DNA of 7,686 nt, taken from positions 1 to 7,686 of the forward strand of contig JAHRXB010000121.1 of assembly GCA_019104905.1 (NCBI GenBank). The letters run 5' to 3'. Below are positions 1 through 6,470 of this stretch, one piece after another. This DNA comes from Bdellovibrio sp. (GTDB lineage Bacteria > Bdellovibrionota > Bdellovibrionia > Bdellovibrionales > Bdellovibrionaceae). A program made the position numbers and the translations under genes. The notes below the pieces were generated by a model. That model saw only the letters and a list, made by a program, of their open reading frames with translations, searched no databases and was not told the DNA's origin. How positions within the stretch are numbered: position 1 is the stretch's first letter; the number at the start of each line of letters is the position of its first letter.

Positions 1-309
1 CATGTCGTAGGCTTTCGTAAGACCTTTGGGGGTTTCGCCCGAGAGATCCCGATGTTCGCCGCGTTCAGCGGCTCTTTGGATTTCCATCATGTCGATGGTC
101 CACCAGGCCCGTCCCATCCAAGCTGGACCTATGGGAACTTCGAGGATTCCGTTGGGAAACAGCCAGTTGTAGGTTTTCTTGGTTGAAATCATGTCTCCCA
201 AAGGGAAGAGGTCATTACAGTCGGCACCGAAGCCGTGAAAGAAGATCACCCAGGGGGCGTTGTCGTCTTTATTTATTTCTTGGCAATGTATTTTTCCGAG
301 TTGTCTCAT
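1..309 (-). CDS. Phospholipase/carboxylesterase-type alpha/beta hydrolase, N-terminal part (C-terminus outside window)
   Basis: The minus strand is open from an ATG at 307-309 to the window edge, giving 103 residues with no stop. The protein begins MRQLGKIHC. A beta-strand (WVIFF, about 20-24) leads into HGFGAD at 25-30, which matches the oxyanion-hole loop of the serine esterase/phospholipase family (Abhydrolase_2, YpfH-like). It is followed by FPNGILEVPIGPAWMGRAWW (51-70), the family's strand and the region before the nucleophile elbow. The GxSxG serine and the Asp and His of the triad would lie beyond the edge, so catalytic competence cannot be judged. Family members hydrolyse short-chain or lipid esters, and the substrate here is unknown. 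It is transcribed away from murE across a short spacer and is probably unrelated to wall synthesis. No convincing Shine-Dalgarno sequence precedes the start. The start was chosen because it is the first ATG and sits directly before the first core strand. Confidence 0.82.
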   Translation of the reverse strand, partial: MRQLGKIHCQEINKDDNAPWVIFFHGFGADCNDLFPLGDMISTKKTYNWLFPNGILEVPIGPAWMGRAWWTIDMMEIQRAAERGEHRDLSGETPKGLTKAYDM

Positions 310-310
310 G

Positions 311-342
311 ACTTAGTCATACGCTAGTCTTAAAACTTAGTC
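311..342. repeat. Three TAGTC repeats in the esterase/murE divergent spacer
   Basis: TAGTC occurs at 314-318, 325-329 and 338-342, and the longer form ACTTAGTC occurs at 311-318 and 335-342. Positions 308-320 also form a 13-bp perfect dyad (ATGACT-T-AGTCAT) that covers the esterase start codon. The spacing of 11 and 13 bp puts the copies on roughly one face of the helix. This may be an operator for the divergent pair, but only the repeats themselves are directly seen. Confidence 0.4.
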
Positions 343-360
343 TACGCGCCCTGCGCAGAA

Positions 361-366
361 TAGAAT
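361..366 (+). promoter_or_regulatory. Candidate -10 element for murE
   Basis: TAGAAT matches the sigma70 -10 consensus at five of six positions, but no good -35 lies 16-18 bp upstream (the best, TTAGTC at 337-342, is poor). If used, transcription would start about 5-7 nt before the murE ATG and give an almost leaderless message. That would fit the lack of a Shine-Dalgarno sequence there. No better plus-strand promoter was found between 250 and 378. Confidence 0.25.
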
Positions 367-378
367 GGATTTCGCCTG

Positions 379-1872
379 ATGACACTTAACCATCTATTTT
401 CAGTGATACCCGGTTTATCCGACAATCCTCTTTCACATGAAGTGGAGGTGTCTGGAATCTTTAATGATGCGCGATTGGTTGTCCCCGGCTCGGTCTTTGT
501 GGCAATTCGAGGAAGTCAATTGGACGGGCATACTTTTGTGAGGGATGCGATTCACAAAGGGGCCGTTGCGTTGGTTGTGGAAGATCGATCGGTCGTGCCA
601 ATAGAGTACGCGGGATTTGTTTTGCAAGTTCCCAATTCTCGGGAGGCCTTGGATCTTTTAGCCAGCCGTTTTTATTGGGAGCCAGGACAAGAGCTTTTTT
701 GTGTCGGTGTCACCGGGACCAATGGCAAAACTTCAGTCACGTACATGACAGAAGCCATCTTAAATGCGGGAAAAATTCCGACCGGTGTTATTGGGACCGT
801 CAATCATCATCTTGGCGAAAAAGTGTGGCCTTCGGAAATGACAACTCCCGATCCCATATTTTTGCAAAAACGATTGCGGGAGTTTCGCTCTGAGGGAGCA
901 ATGGCGGTCGCGATTGAGGTGTCGTCTCATGCGTTGGATCAAAAGCGTGTGGATAGTGTGCCCTTTAATACCGTGATTTTTACAAACCTGACCCGCGATC
1001 ACTTGGACTATCACCAAACGATGGATCAATATTTCGAAGCCAAACAAAGACTTTTCACCGATCTTCTTTGGAAGACCGAGAAGCGTCCTTGTTTTGCGAT
1101 CATTAACACGGCCGATAAGTATGGGCGTCGTTTGCGTGTGGCGGACCCGGCCATCTTATGGACTTACGGAGCAAAAGATTCTGACATTCGTTTTGAAATT
1201 TTAAAGATGGATTTTGCATTAACCCATTTTAAAGTTCAAACCCCTATGGGCGACGGAGAAGTTCATCTTCCAATGTCGGGAACTCACAATGTGATGAATG
1301 CTTTGGCGGCGTTGGGGGCGGGCTTGTCCGCGGGGCTGCCTTTGTCATTGTGCATATCCGCACTCAATCAGTTTACCGGGGTCCCGGGGCGTCTGCAGTC
1401 AGTGCCGGGTCCTCACGATCTGTCCGTTTTCGTCGACTATGCCCATTCACCAGATGCTTTAGAAAATGTCTTAAGTGCCTTAAGAAAGGTTCGTGAGAAC
1501 TTGGGTTCCTCCGCGCGTATTTGGACTCTTTTTGGTTGTGGTGGAGATCGCGATAAAGGCAAGCGCCCCTTGATGGCGCAAATGGCCCTTAAATATTCTG
1601 ACGAGGTTGTCATTACCTCCGACAATCCTCGCACGGAAGATCCCGAAGCCATTATCAATGATATTTTGGCAGGGGTCGCCGCCAATGAGAAATCAAAAGC
1701 CACTGTGATCGTGGATCGTAAAGAAGCGATTTTGCAAACAATTCGAAAAGCTCAACCCGGCGATGTGATTCTTATCGCGGGGAAGGGGCATGAGGATTAT
1801 CAAATTATCGGTAAAGAAAAGTTTCCTTTTAGTGATGTCAAAATTGCCGAAGAAGCCTTGCGAGGGAGATAG
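379..1872 (+). CDS. murE: UDP-MurNAc-L-Ala-D-Glu:meso-diaminopimelate ligase
   Basis: This cytoplasmic ATP-dependent amide ligase adds the third stem-peptide residue to UDP-MurNAc-L-Ala-D-Glu. It has 497 residues, the normal family length. The N-terminal UDP-binding domain (about 20-100) includes the strand PGSVFVAIRG. The central ATPase domain has the P-loop GTNGKTS (113-119), EVSSHALDQ (180-188), FTNLTRDHLDYH (201-212), and K222 in YFEAKQRLF, the expected carbamylated lysine. The C-terminal domain starts near FTGVPGRLQ (332-340) and has DYAHSPDAL, GCGGDRDKGKRP, DNPR (415-418) and AGKGHEDYQ (467-475). DNPR together with GKGHE is the signature of meso-DAP rather than L-Lys specificity. An in-frame stop at 361-363 lies upstream, so 379 is the first possible ATG, and the N-terminus aligns with E. 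coli MurE. There is no recognisable ribosome binding site. murF follows after 4 bp. The usual upstream genes (mraZ, mraW, ftsL, ftsI) are absent here. Confidence 0.97.
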   Translation: MTLNHLFSVIPGLSDNPLSHEVEVSGIFNDARLVVPGSVFVAIRGSQLDGHTFVRDAIHKGAVALVVEDRSVVPIEYAGFVLQVPNSREALDLLASRFYWEPGQELFCVGVTGTNGKTSVTYMTEAILNAGKIPTGVIGTVNHHLGEKVWPSEMTTPDPIFLQKRLREFRSEGAMAVAIEVSSHALDQKRVDSVPFNTVIFTNLTRDHLDYHQTMDQYFEAKQRLFTDLLWKTEKRPCFAIINTADKYGRRLRVADPAILWTYGAKDSDIRFEILKMDFALTHFKVQTPMGDGEVHLPMSGTHNVMNALAALGAGLSAGLPLSLCISALNQFTGVPGRLQSVPGPHDLSVFVDYAHSPDALENVLSALRKVRENLGSSARIWTLFGCGGDRDKGKRPLMAQMALKYSDEVVITSDNPRTEDPEAIINDILAGVAANEKSKATVIVDRKEAILQTIRKAQPGDVILIAGKGHEDYQIIGKEKFPFSDVKIAEEALRGR

Positions 1873-1876
1873 CACA

Positions 1877-3286
1877 ATGAGAGCCATGGATGTTCAAACT
1901 ATAGTGAAAGTAACAGGGGCTCAGTCCTTAAGTGTGAAAGAAAAGAATTTTGCTGGAATCGGCACGGACACGCGTCTGGATTTGTCGGGTCAGTTGTTCA
2001 TCGCTCTTAAGGGAGAAGCTTTCGACGCTCATGCTTTTTTAGAAAAAGCCGTGCAGCAAGGCGCCGCAGGGCTTTTGGTTCATGAAGAAAATGAGCAGGT
2101 TCAAAAACTCAAAGGTCAGGTCACAATTTTAAAAGTTCCTGACACGCTCAAAGCGTTGCAAAGATTGGGGACGTGGGCTCGCCGGGAATCGAAGGCCAAG
2201 GTGTTGGCAATCACCGGCTCTAACGGAAAGACGACAACCAAAGAGTTCACGGCGGCTCTTATTGGAACGGCGAAAGATGTTCACTACAATAAGGGAAGTT
2301 TCAACAACCATTGGGGTGTTCCCTTCACACTTTTGCAGCTTCCTCCCACAAAAGATATCGCCGTTGTCGAGATGGGCATGAATCACGCGGGAGAACTGAC
2401 AGAGCTTGTGCATATTGCCGAGCCTGACGTGGTGGTCTGCACGATGGTGGGACGTGCACATATGGAGTTCTTTGGAACTATCGAAAAGGTGGCGGAAGCC
2501 AAAGAAGAAATTTATGAAGCGGCAGGGCCGGACACCGTCCGCATTTACAATCTCGACAATCCGCAGACCCACAATATGTATGTGAAAGCGTGTGAAAAGT
2601 ATCCTCACAATAAGTTGATGACATTTTCTTCGGAGGACCCTCGCGCCAATGTTCATCTGATGATCAGCGCCATGAGTATGACCGAACTTTCGATCAAGGG
2701 AACAATCGGAGGCACAGAAGGCAGCGCGCGTGTGCAGGTGTTTGGTTCGCAGAATCTGACGAATTTGATGGCGGCGGCCTCTTTGGGGTTGGCTGCGGGT
2801 CTGTCTGCGGAACAAGTGTGGAAAGGCCTCTCTCAGTGCAAGACCAATTGGGGACGCAATCAACTGGTGCACTTGAAGTCGGGTGCCCAAATGATTTTTG
2901 ATGCTTACAATGCAAATCCAGATAGCATGAAAGCCTTGATCGACAACATGAAACTTTTGTCTGTGCCCGGCCGTAAAGTCGGTGTTTTCGGTCAGATGAG
3001 AGAGTTGGGAAGTGCCTCGGCGTCGTTGCATGAAGAGTTAGGCACGTGGGTGGGGCAAGCCGGTTTTGATAAAGTTTATTTTATTGGCGATGACTTTGAG
3101 GCTTTTAGCAAAGGTTTGAGCAAAGCCGGTTATCACAACCCATCCCTCATTGAAAAAGATTTTAAAGAATCTTCCGGGCTAGATCTTGCTCAGTATTTGA
3201 AGTCAGGTGATATCGCGGTGGTGAAAGCTTCAAGGGGCACAAAACTAGAACGTTTTGTCGCCCCCTGTGAGCCTCTTGATTTTTAG
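1877..3286 (+). CDS. murF: UDP-MurNAc-tripeptide:D-alanyl-D-alanine ligase
   Basis: MurF adds D-Ala-D-Ala to the UDP-MurNAc-tripeptide, giving the pentapeptide used by MraY. From the ATG at 1877 it has 469 residues. The frame is open 87 bp further upstream inside murE, but 1877 is preferred: GAGGGAG at 1862-1868 gives good Shine-Dalgarno spacing, and the product then begins at the usual place before the UDP-binding domain (GIGTDTR, about 27-33). Motifs are the P-loop TGSNGKTTTKE (113-123), NKGSFNNHWGVP (138-149), EMGMNHAGE (165-173), AHMEFFG (194-200), K209 in AEAKEEI as likely carbamyl-lysine, DAYNANP (342-348), GQMRELG (372-378) and VKASRG (449-454). The segment usually written TNxGxAH reads TMVGRAH, with Met190 at the usual Asn. 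The gene is coupled to murE by a 4-bp gap with its ribosome binding site inside the murE end. Its stop overlaps the convergent CBS gene. Confidence 0.97.
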   Translation: MRAMDVQTIVKVTGAQSLSVKEKNFAGIGTDTRLDLSGQLFIALKGEAFDAHAFLEKAVQQGAAGLLVHEENEQVQKLKGQVTILKVPDTLKALQRLGTWARRESKAKVLAITGSNGKTTTKEFTAALIGTAKDVHYNKGSFNNHWGVPFTLLQLPPTKDIAVVEMGMNHAGELTELVHIAEPDVVVCTMVGRAHMEFFGTIEKVAEAKEEIYEAAGPDTVRIYNLDNPQTHNMYVKACEKYPHNKLMTFSSEDPRANVHLMISAMSMTELSIKGTIGGTEGSARVQVFGSQNLTNLMAAASLGLAAGLSAEQVWKGLSQCKTNWGRNQLVHLKSGAQMIFDAYNANPDSMKALIDNMKLLSVPGRKVGVFGQMRELGSASASLHEELGTWVGQAGFDKVYFIGDDFEAFSKGLSKAGYHNPSLIEKDFKESSGLDLAQYLKSGDIAVVKASRGTKLERFVAPCEPLDF

Positions 3287-3747
3287 ATGCCAGCTTGGCC
3301 CATCATGTAGGCGGCTCTTTGCAGTGCGGGATTGATGAGTATTTCATTCAGCACCCAAGTAGGGCCGCTTTCTTGTTTAAGAAGTTGATCCAAAAGAACC
3401 AACATATCTTCAGAAGTGACAATGCCGACTACTTCGTCTTCTTTAGTGATTAGGAAAGCGGAAATCTTTTCTTCAATCATCGCATCGACCACAGCTTTTA
3501 GTGGAGTGTCGACACTGAAGGTTTTAAGCGGAGAACTCATCAGAGTTCCAACCCGAGTTTCAGGAGAGGGAGATCTTAAAAGATCGCGCTCAGAAATCAT
3601 TCCCACAATGTACTCTTCGGCTTCATCCATCACTGGGAGATGACGGATCCAGTAGTTCGACATGAGTCGATAGGCTTCGGCGGCAGTGGCCTCTTTTCCG
3701 ATAGTAACCAGTTTGCGAGTCATGTGATCTTTCAATGCCATTTTCAT
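3283..3747 (-). CDS. Small tandem CBS-domain protein
   Basis: The product is 154 residues long and consists almost wholly of two CBS motifs (a Bateman module), about residues 8-60 and 66-118, plus a C-terminal tail of about 36 residues. Each repeat has the typical nucleotide-ribose motif G-h-h-T/S-x-x-D: GMISERD (49-55) and GIVTSED (108-114). It also has the usual DHM-T and TLMSSP starts and the RHLPVMDE segment. Such modules often bind AMP, ATP or other adenosyl ligands and regulate a partner. No catalytic or DNA-binding domain is attached, so partner and role are unknown. The start at 3747 has a G-rich stretch (AGGGGG) 5 nt upstream as ribosome binding site, which favours it over the Met at residue 3. 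The gene lies head-to-head with mraY and tail-to-tail with murF, with a 4-bp overlap of the two stop codons. The location inside a wall-synthesis cluster is suggestive but does not show function. Confidence 0.93.
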   Translation of the reverse strand: MKMALKDHMTRKLVTIGKEATAAEAYRLMSNYWIRHLPVMDEAEEYIVGMISERDLLRSPSPETRVGTLMSSPLKTFSVDTPLKAVVDAMIEEKISAFLITKEDEVVGIVTSEDMLVLLDQLLKQESGPTWVLNEILINPALQRAAYMMGQAGI

Positions 3748-3771
3748 GAGGGCCCCCTTTTTTCGCTTTTT

Positions 3772-3777
3772 ATTCTA
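3772..3777 (-). promoter_or_regulatory. Candidate -10 element for the CBS gene
   Basis: On the minus strand this reads TAGAAT, five of six to the -10 consensus, about 25 bp upstream of the CBS start codon. The -35 position 17 bp further up (TACTCA) is weak. Two TAGTC copies (3776-3780 and 3785-3789, plus-strand reading) sit at and just upstream of it, the same pentamer as in the esterase/murE spacer. Confidence 0.35.
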
Positions 3778-3799
3778 GTCAGTTTAGTCTTGAATGAGT

Positions 3800-3819
3800 A
3801 TGACCCCTGTCATATGTCA
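3800..3819. promoter_or_regulatory. Dyad and short direct repeat between the CBS and mraY promoters
   Basis: ATGAC (3800-3804) and GTCAT (3809-3813) form an inverted repeat with a 4-bp spacer. TGTCA is directly repeated at 3808-3812 and 3815-3819. The element lies between the candidate CBS -10 and the mraY -35, a position where a regulator could affect both promoters. No regulator family is recognised. Confidence 0.25.
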
Positions 3820-3825
3820 GATGAT

Positions 3826-3853
3826 TTGAAAAACATAAGTAAAAACATATAGT
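3826..3853 (+). promoter_or_regulatory. Sigma70-type promoter for mraY-murD
   Basis: TTGAAA (3826-3831, five of six to TTGACA) and TATAGT (3848-3853, five of six to TATAAT) are separated by 16 bp in an AT-rich region. Expected transcription start is near 3860, giving a leader of about 90 nt before the mraY ATG. It is the best promoter match seen in the window and explains expression of mraY and murD despite the inverted gene that separates them from murF. Confidence 0.62.
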
Positions 3854-3861
3854 TATTAACT
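3851..3861. promoter_or_regulatory. Palindrome over the mraY -10/start region
   Basis: AGTTA-T-TAACT is an 11-bp perfect dyad around position 3856. It overlaps the end of the -10 element and the expected transcription start. AGTTAT recurs at 3879-3884. The position would suit a repressor site, but in AT-rich DNA a short dyad can also arise by chance. Confidence 0.3.
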
Positions 3862-3884
3862 TTTCCTTGCTTTTAAGAAGTTAT

Positions 3885-3915
3885 ATATGCTAAATCCTTT
3901 AAGTTCTTAGCATAT
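3885..3915. promoter_or_regulatory. Inverted repeat in the mraY leader
   Basis: ATATGCTAA (3885-3893) and TTAGCATAT (3907-3915) are perfect 9-bp inverted arms separated by 13 bp. The arm centres are 22 bp apart, about two helical turns, as expected for a dimeric protein binding one face of DNA. In RNA it could instead form an AU-rich stem-loop. No U-tract suited to a terminator directly follows the second arm beyond a short TTTT. It lies downstream of the predicted promoter and about 36 bp before the mraY start. Confidence 0.45.
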
Positions 3916-3951
3916 TTTAATTCTTCAGTCGCAACAGGGGATCAGCGCAGC

Positions 3952-5028
3952 ATGCTTTATCAATGGCTTTACTCGATGGCGGATCAGTTTTCGCCACTGA
4001 ATGTTTTCCGGTATATCACCGTTCGTACTTTCATCTCATTTTTCACGGCTTTTTTGTTGTGCTGGATGTGGGGACCCTACTTCATCAAGCGTTTGCAGAT
4101 GAAGCACTTTGGCCAGAGTATTCGCGATGATGGTCCTCAGACGCACAAGAAAAAAGCAGGAACTCCGACCATGGGCGGAGGTTTGATTCTGCTGTCGACT
4201 CTCATTCCGTGTTTGTTATGGGTCGATATGATGAATCCTTTGGTGTGGGCGGTGCTCATTATCACCTGGGGTTTTGGATTGATCGGTTACATGGATGATT
4301 GGCTCAAGGTCAGCAAGAAAAACTCAAAAGGACTTTCGGGAAAAATTCGTTTGGCTGGAGAGTTTCTTATCAGCGGAGCTGTGATTGCGGCCTTAGTTCA
4401 CTTTCATGGTCTTAGTACGGCCGTCACTGTGCCTTTCGTGAAATCAGTGTCCTTGGACTTGGGATATTTCTATGTCGTATTCGGCTCTCTGGTCATTGTC
4501 GGAACAGCCAACGCCGTGAATTTGACGGACGGTTTGGATGGATTGGCGATTGTGCCCGTGATGATTTCGGCAGCGACTTTGGGACTTTTTGCATACGTGA
4601 CAGGTCACTACTCCATTGCCTCGTATTTGCAGATTCCTCACGTTGTCGGGGCGGGGGAGTTGACTCCGGTGGCTGCGACGATTGTGGCGGCCGGCATGGG
4701 GTTCTTGTGGTTTAATGCGTATCCCGCACAAGTATTCATGGGGGATGTGGGGTCTCTTTCTTTAGGTGGTTTCTTGGGTTCGATGGCTGTCATCACTCAA
4801 AATGAACTCTTGATGCTTGTCTTGGGTGGCGTTTTTGTGGTCGAAGCTCTTTCGGTTATCACGCAGGTGGTTTCGTTCAAAACGACGGGAAAGAGAGTCT
4901 TTAAAATGGCCCCTCTTCATCATCATTTTGAATTGGGCGGTCTGACAGAAACGAAGATCATTGTTCGTTTCTGGATTATTTCTATTTTATTAGCGGTATT
5001 AAGTCTGGCGACTCTGAAATTGAGGTAA
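3952..5028 (+). CDS. mraY: Phospho-N-acetylmuramoyl-pentapeptide transferase (lipid I synthase)
   Basis: MraY is a polytopic inner-membrane enzyme that transfers phospho-MurNAc-pentapeptide from UDP to undecaprenyl phosphate, making lipid I. At 358 residues it is close to E. coli MraY (360) and collinear with it. Visible signatures are [20 protein letters not shown] (53-72) leading into TMGG, MDD (114-116) with the catalytic aspartate pair, [13 protein letters not shown] (187-199) with D193, [15 protein letters not shown] (254-268) with D265, and the MAPLHHHFE motif (319-327). About ten hydrophobic segments fit the known topology. The ATG at 3952 matches the expected N-terminus ([13 protein letters not shown]). 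AGGGG at 3936-3940 is a plausible, slightly distant ribosome binding site. The gene has its own upstream promoter region and is followed after 4 bp by murD, whose ribosome binding site lies in its last codons. Confidence 0.98.
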   Translation: MLYQWLYSMADQFSPLNVFRYITVRTFISFFTAFLLCWMWGPYFIKRLQMKHFGQSIRDDGPQTHKKKAGTPTMGGGLILLSTLIPCLLWVDMMNPLVWAVLIITWGFGLIGYMDDWLKVSKKNSKGLSGKIRLAGEFLISGAVIAALVHFHGLSTAVTVPFVKSVSLDLGYFYVVFGSLVIVGTANAVNLTDGLDGLAIVPVMISAATLGLFAYVTGHYSIASYLQIPHVVGAGELTPVAATIVAAGMGFLWFNAYPAQVFMGDVGSLSLGGFLGSMAVITQNELLMLVLGGVFVVEALSVITQVVSFKTTGKRVFKMAPLHHHFELGGLTETKIIVRFWIISILLAVLSLATLKLR

Positions 5029-5032
5029 GAAA

Positions 5033-6421
5033 ATGTATAAAGAGTTTAGTGAATTAAAAGACAAAAGAATTTTAGTTGTGGGATTGGGTAAGACCGGTGC
5101 GGCGTTAGCTCACTTCTTGACCAAACACGGCGCTCAAGTGACGGTGACAGACCACAAGTCAAAGCCTGAGTTGTCGACACAGTTGGAACAATTGGGTGAT
5201 TTGCCAATTAAGTTTGAGTTGGGTGGGCACAGTCCTAAGACGTTCATCGCTCAAGATTTGGTGATTTTGTCACCGGGGGTTCCCAGCAACCTTAAGATCT
5301 TTGATTATGCCCGTTCTCAAGGAATCAAAATCACGGGAGAATTTGAGTTCTCGGCGGGATTCATTAAAGAGCCCATCATTGGTTTGACGGGAACCAACGG
5401 TAAAACCACCGTGGCCAAAATCACTGAAGCTATTTTGAAAGAATCCGGCATCAAAACATGGGTGGGCGGAGCGAACGAAAAGCCTCTTGTCGACTATCTT
5501 CGTGCCGATGAGCGTGCCCAAGTTGTGATCGCAGAAGTTTCAAGCTTCATGCTTGAGCATTGTGACACGTTCAACCCCATGAACATCGTATTTACGAACT
5601 TGGCGGAAAATCACTTGGATCGTTATCGTTCCATGGAAGAATATGTGAATGCGAAAAGACGCATTTTCAAAAACACCAATCAAGCAACCACCAGCATCTT
5701 GAATGCTGATGATAATGCAGTTGTGGAATTGGCTCGCGATCCCGCGGTTCAGCGCGGACGTATTTTCTATTTCTCTCGCAAACCCGCTCTAGAGCCGCAA
5801 ATCATGAATATCGGTGGTGCCGTGAATATCGGCGATGAAATCCGTGTACGCACGGGTCCTGAAATCGAGAGTTTCACGATCAAAAATATGAAAATGCGCG
5901 GGAAACATTCTATCGAAAACGTGATGGCTGCGATCTTGGCTTCGCGTGAGCATGGGGCTACTCGCGAGGCCGTGCAAAAAGTGATCGACACTTTTACGGG
6001 TCTTCCTCACCGTATCGAGTACGTTCGCAAAGTCGGCGGAGTGTTGTTCTACAATGACTCTAAAGCGACCAACGTTCATGCTGTTTTGCGTGCGTTGGAT
6101 ACTTTTGATGAAAACGTCATTTTGATTGCGGGTGGAAAAGACACCAACTTGAATTACGAACCTTTGCGAACCGCCGTGAAGAGAAAGGTGAAAACCTTGA
6201 TCTTGGTCGGGGAAGCGAAAGAAAGAATCAATCGCGACCTTGGGGACTTCTCTGAGACCTTCTTGATCGGTACTTTTGAGGAGGCGGTTTTGATCGCTTA
6301 CCAAAAGTCGAGAATCGGGGATACGGTCCTTCTTTCTCCAGGCTGTTCTAGCTTCGACATGTTTGACAGTTTCGAAGAACGCGGAGATTATTTTAAGGAA
6401 ATCGTGAGAAAGTTTCATTGA
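5033..6421 (+). CDS. murD: UDP-MurNAc-L-alanine:D-glutamate ligase
   Basis: MurD adds D-glutamate to UDP-MurNAc-L-Ala in the cytoplasm using ATP. The product is 462 residues, slightly longer than E. coli MurD (438). The N-terminal Rossmann-like domain has GLGKTG (17-22) and LSPGVP (79-84). The ATPase domain has the P-loop TGTNGKTT (119-126), E168 in EVSSF, H194, and K208 in NAKRRIF as carbamyl-lysine. The C-terminal domain has FTGLPHRIEY (321-330), NDSKATN (341-347), AGGKD (366-370) and LLSPGCSSFDMF followed by FEERGDYF. Several normally conserved spots differ: GGNIG reads GGANE, SSFQLE reads SSFMLE, EDH reads ENH, and the HN of the ATP-site helix reads HS (S293). The core catalytic residues remain, so it should be active. 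Its ribosome binding site, TGAGGT (5021-5026), overlaps the end of mraY, so the two are probably co-translated. A strong terminator follows. Confidence 0.95.
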   Translation: MYKEFSELKDKRILVVGLGKTGAALAHFLTKHGAQVTVTDHKSKPELSTQLEQLGDLPIKFELGGHSPKTFIAQDLVILSPGVPSNLKIFDYARSQGIKITGEFEFSAGFIKEPIIGLTGTNGKTTVAKITEAILKESGIKTWVGGANEKPLVDYLRADERAQVVIAEVSSFMLEHCDTFNPMNIVFTNLAENHLDRYRSMEEYVNAKRRIFKNTNQATTSILNADDNAVVELARDPAVQRGRIFYFSRKPALEPQIMNIGGAVNIGDEIRVRTGPEIESFTIKNMKMRGKHSIENVMAAILASREHGATREAVQKVIDTFTGLPHRIEYVRKVGGVLFYNDSKATNVHAVLRALDTFDENVILIAGGKDTNLNYEPLRTAVKRKVKTLILVGEAKERINRDLGDFSETFLIGTFEEAVLIAYQKSRIGDTVLLSPGCSSFDMFDSFEERGDYFKEIVRKFH

Positions 6422-6442
6422 GCGATCAACGCTCATCTGTAC

Positions 6443-6463
6443 GGGGCGCCTTCGTGGTGCCTC
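6443..6463 (+). other. GC-rich stem-loop between murD and the terminator
   Basis: GGGGCGCC (6443-6450) and GGTGCCTC (6456-6463) can pair over 8 bp, with two G-U pairs, around the loop TTCGT. No T-tract follows, so it is not itself a terminator. It sits just upstream of a true terminator and may protect the murD mRNA 3' end. Confidence 0.5.
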
Positions 6464-6470
6464 CATAGAG

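Noticed and set aside
351..358. CTGCGCAG palindrome in the murE spacer
   Set aside because: An isolated 8-bp palindrome has little weight, and no second copy was noticed nearby.
1790..1876. Extended murF start 29 codons upstream, inside murE
   Set aside because: The extra residues do not resemble a MurF N-terminus and overlap the murE end. The ATG at 1877 has a well-spaced ribosome binding site and fits the family start.
2129..3031. 300-codon open frame antisense to murF
   Set aside because: It is rich in His, Arg and Cys with no recognisable domain, and it lies entirely opposite a clear MurF, so it is a reverse-frame shadow.
3640..3852. 70-codon plus-strand frame across the CBS start and the spacer
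   Set aside because: It overlaps the well-supported CBS gene and the mraY promoter, and has no ribosome binding site or domain.
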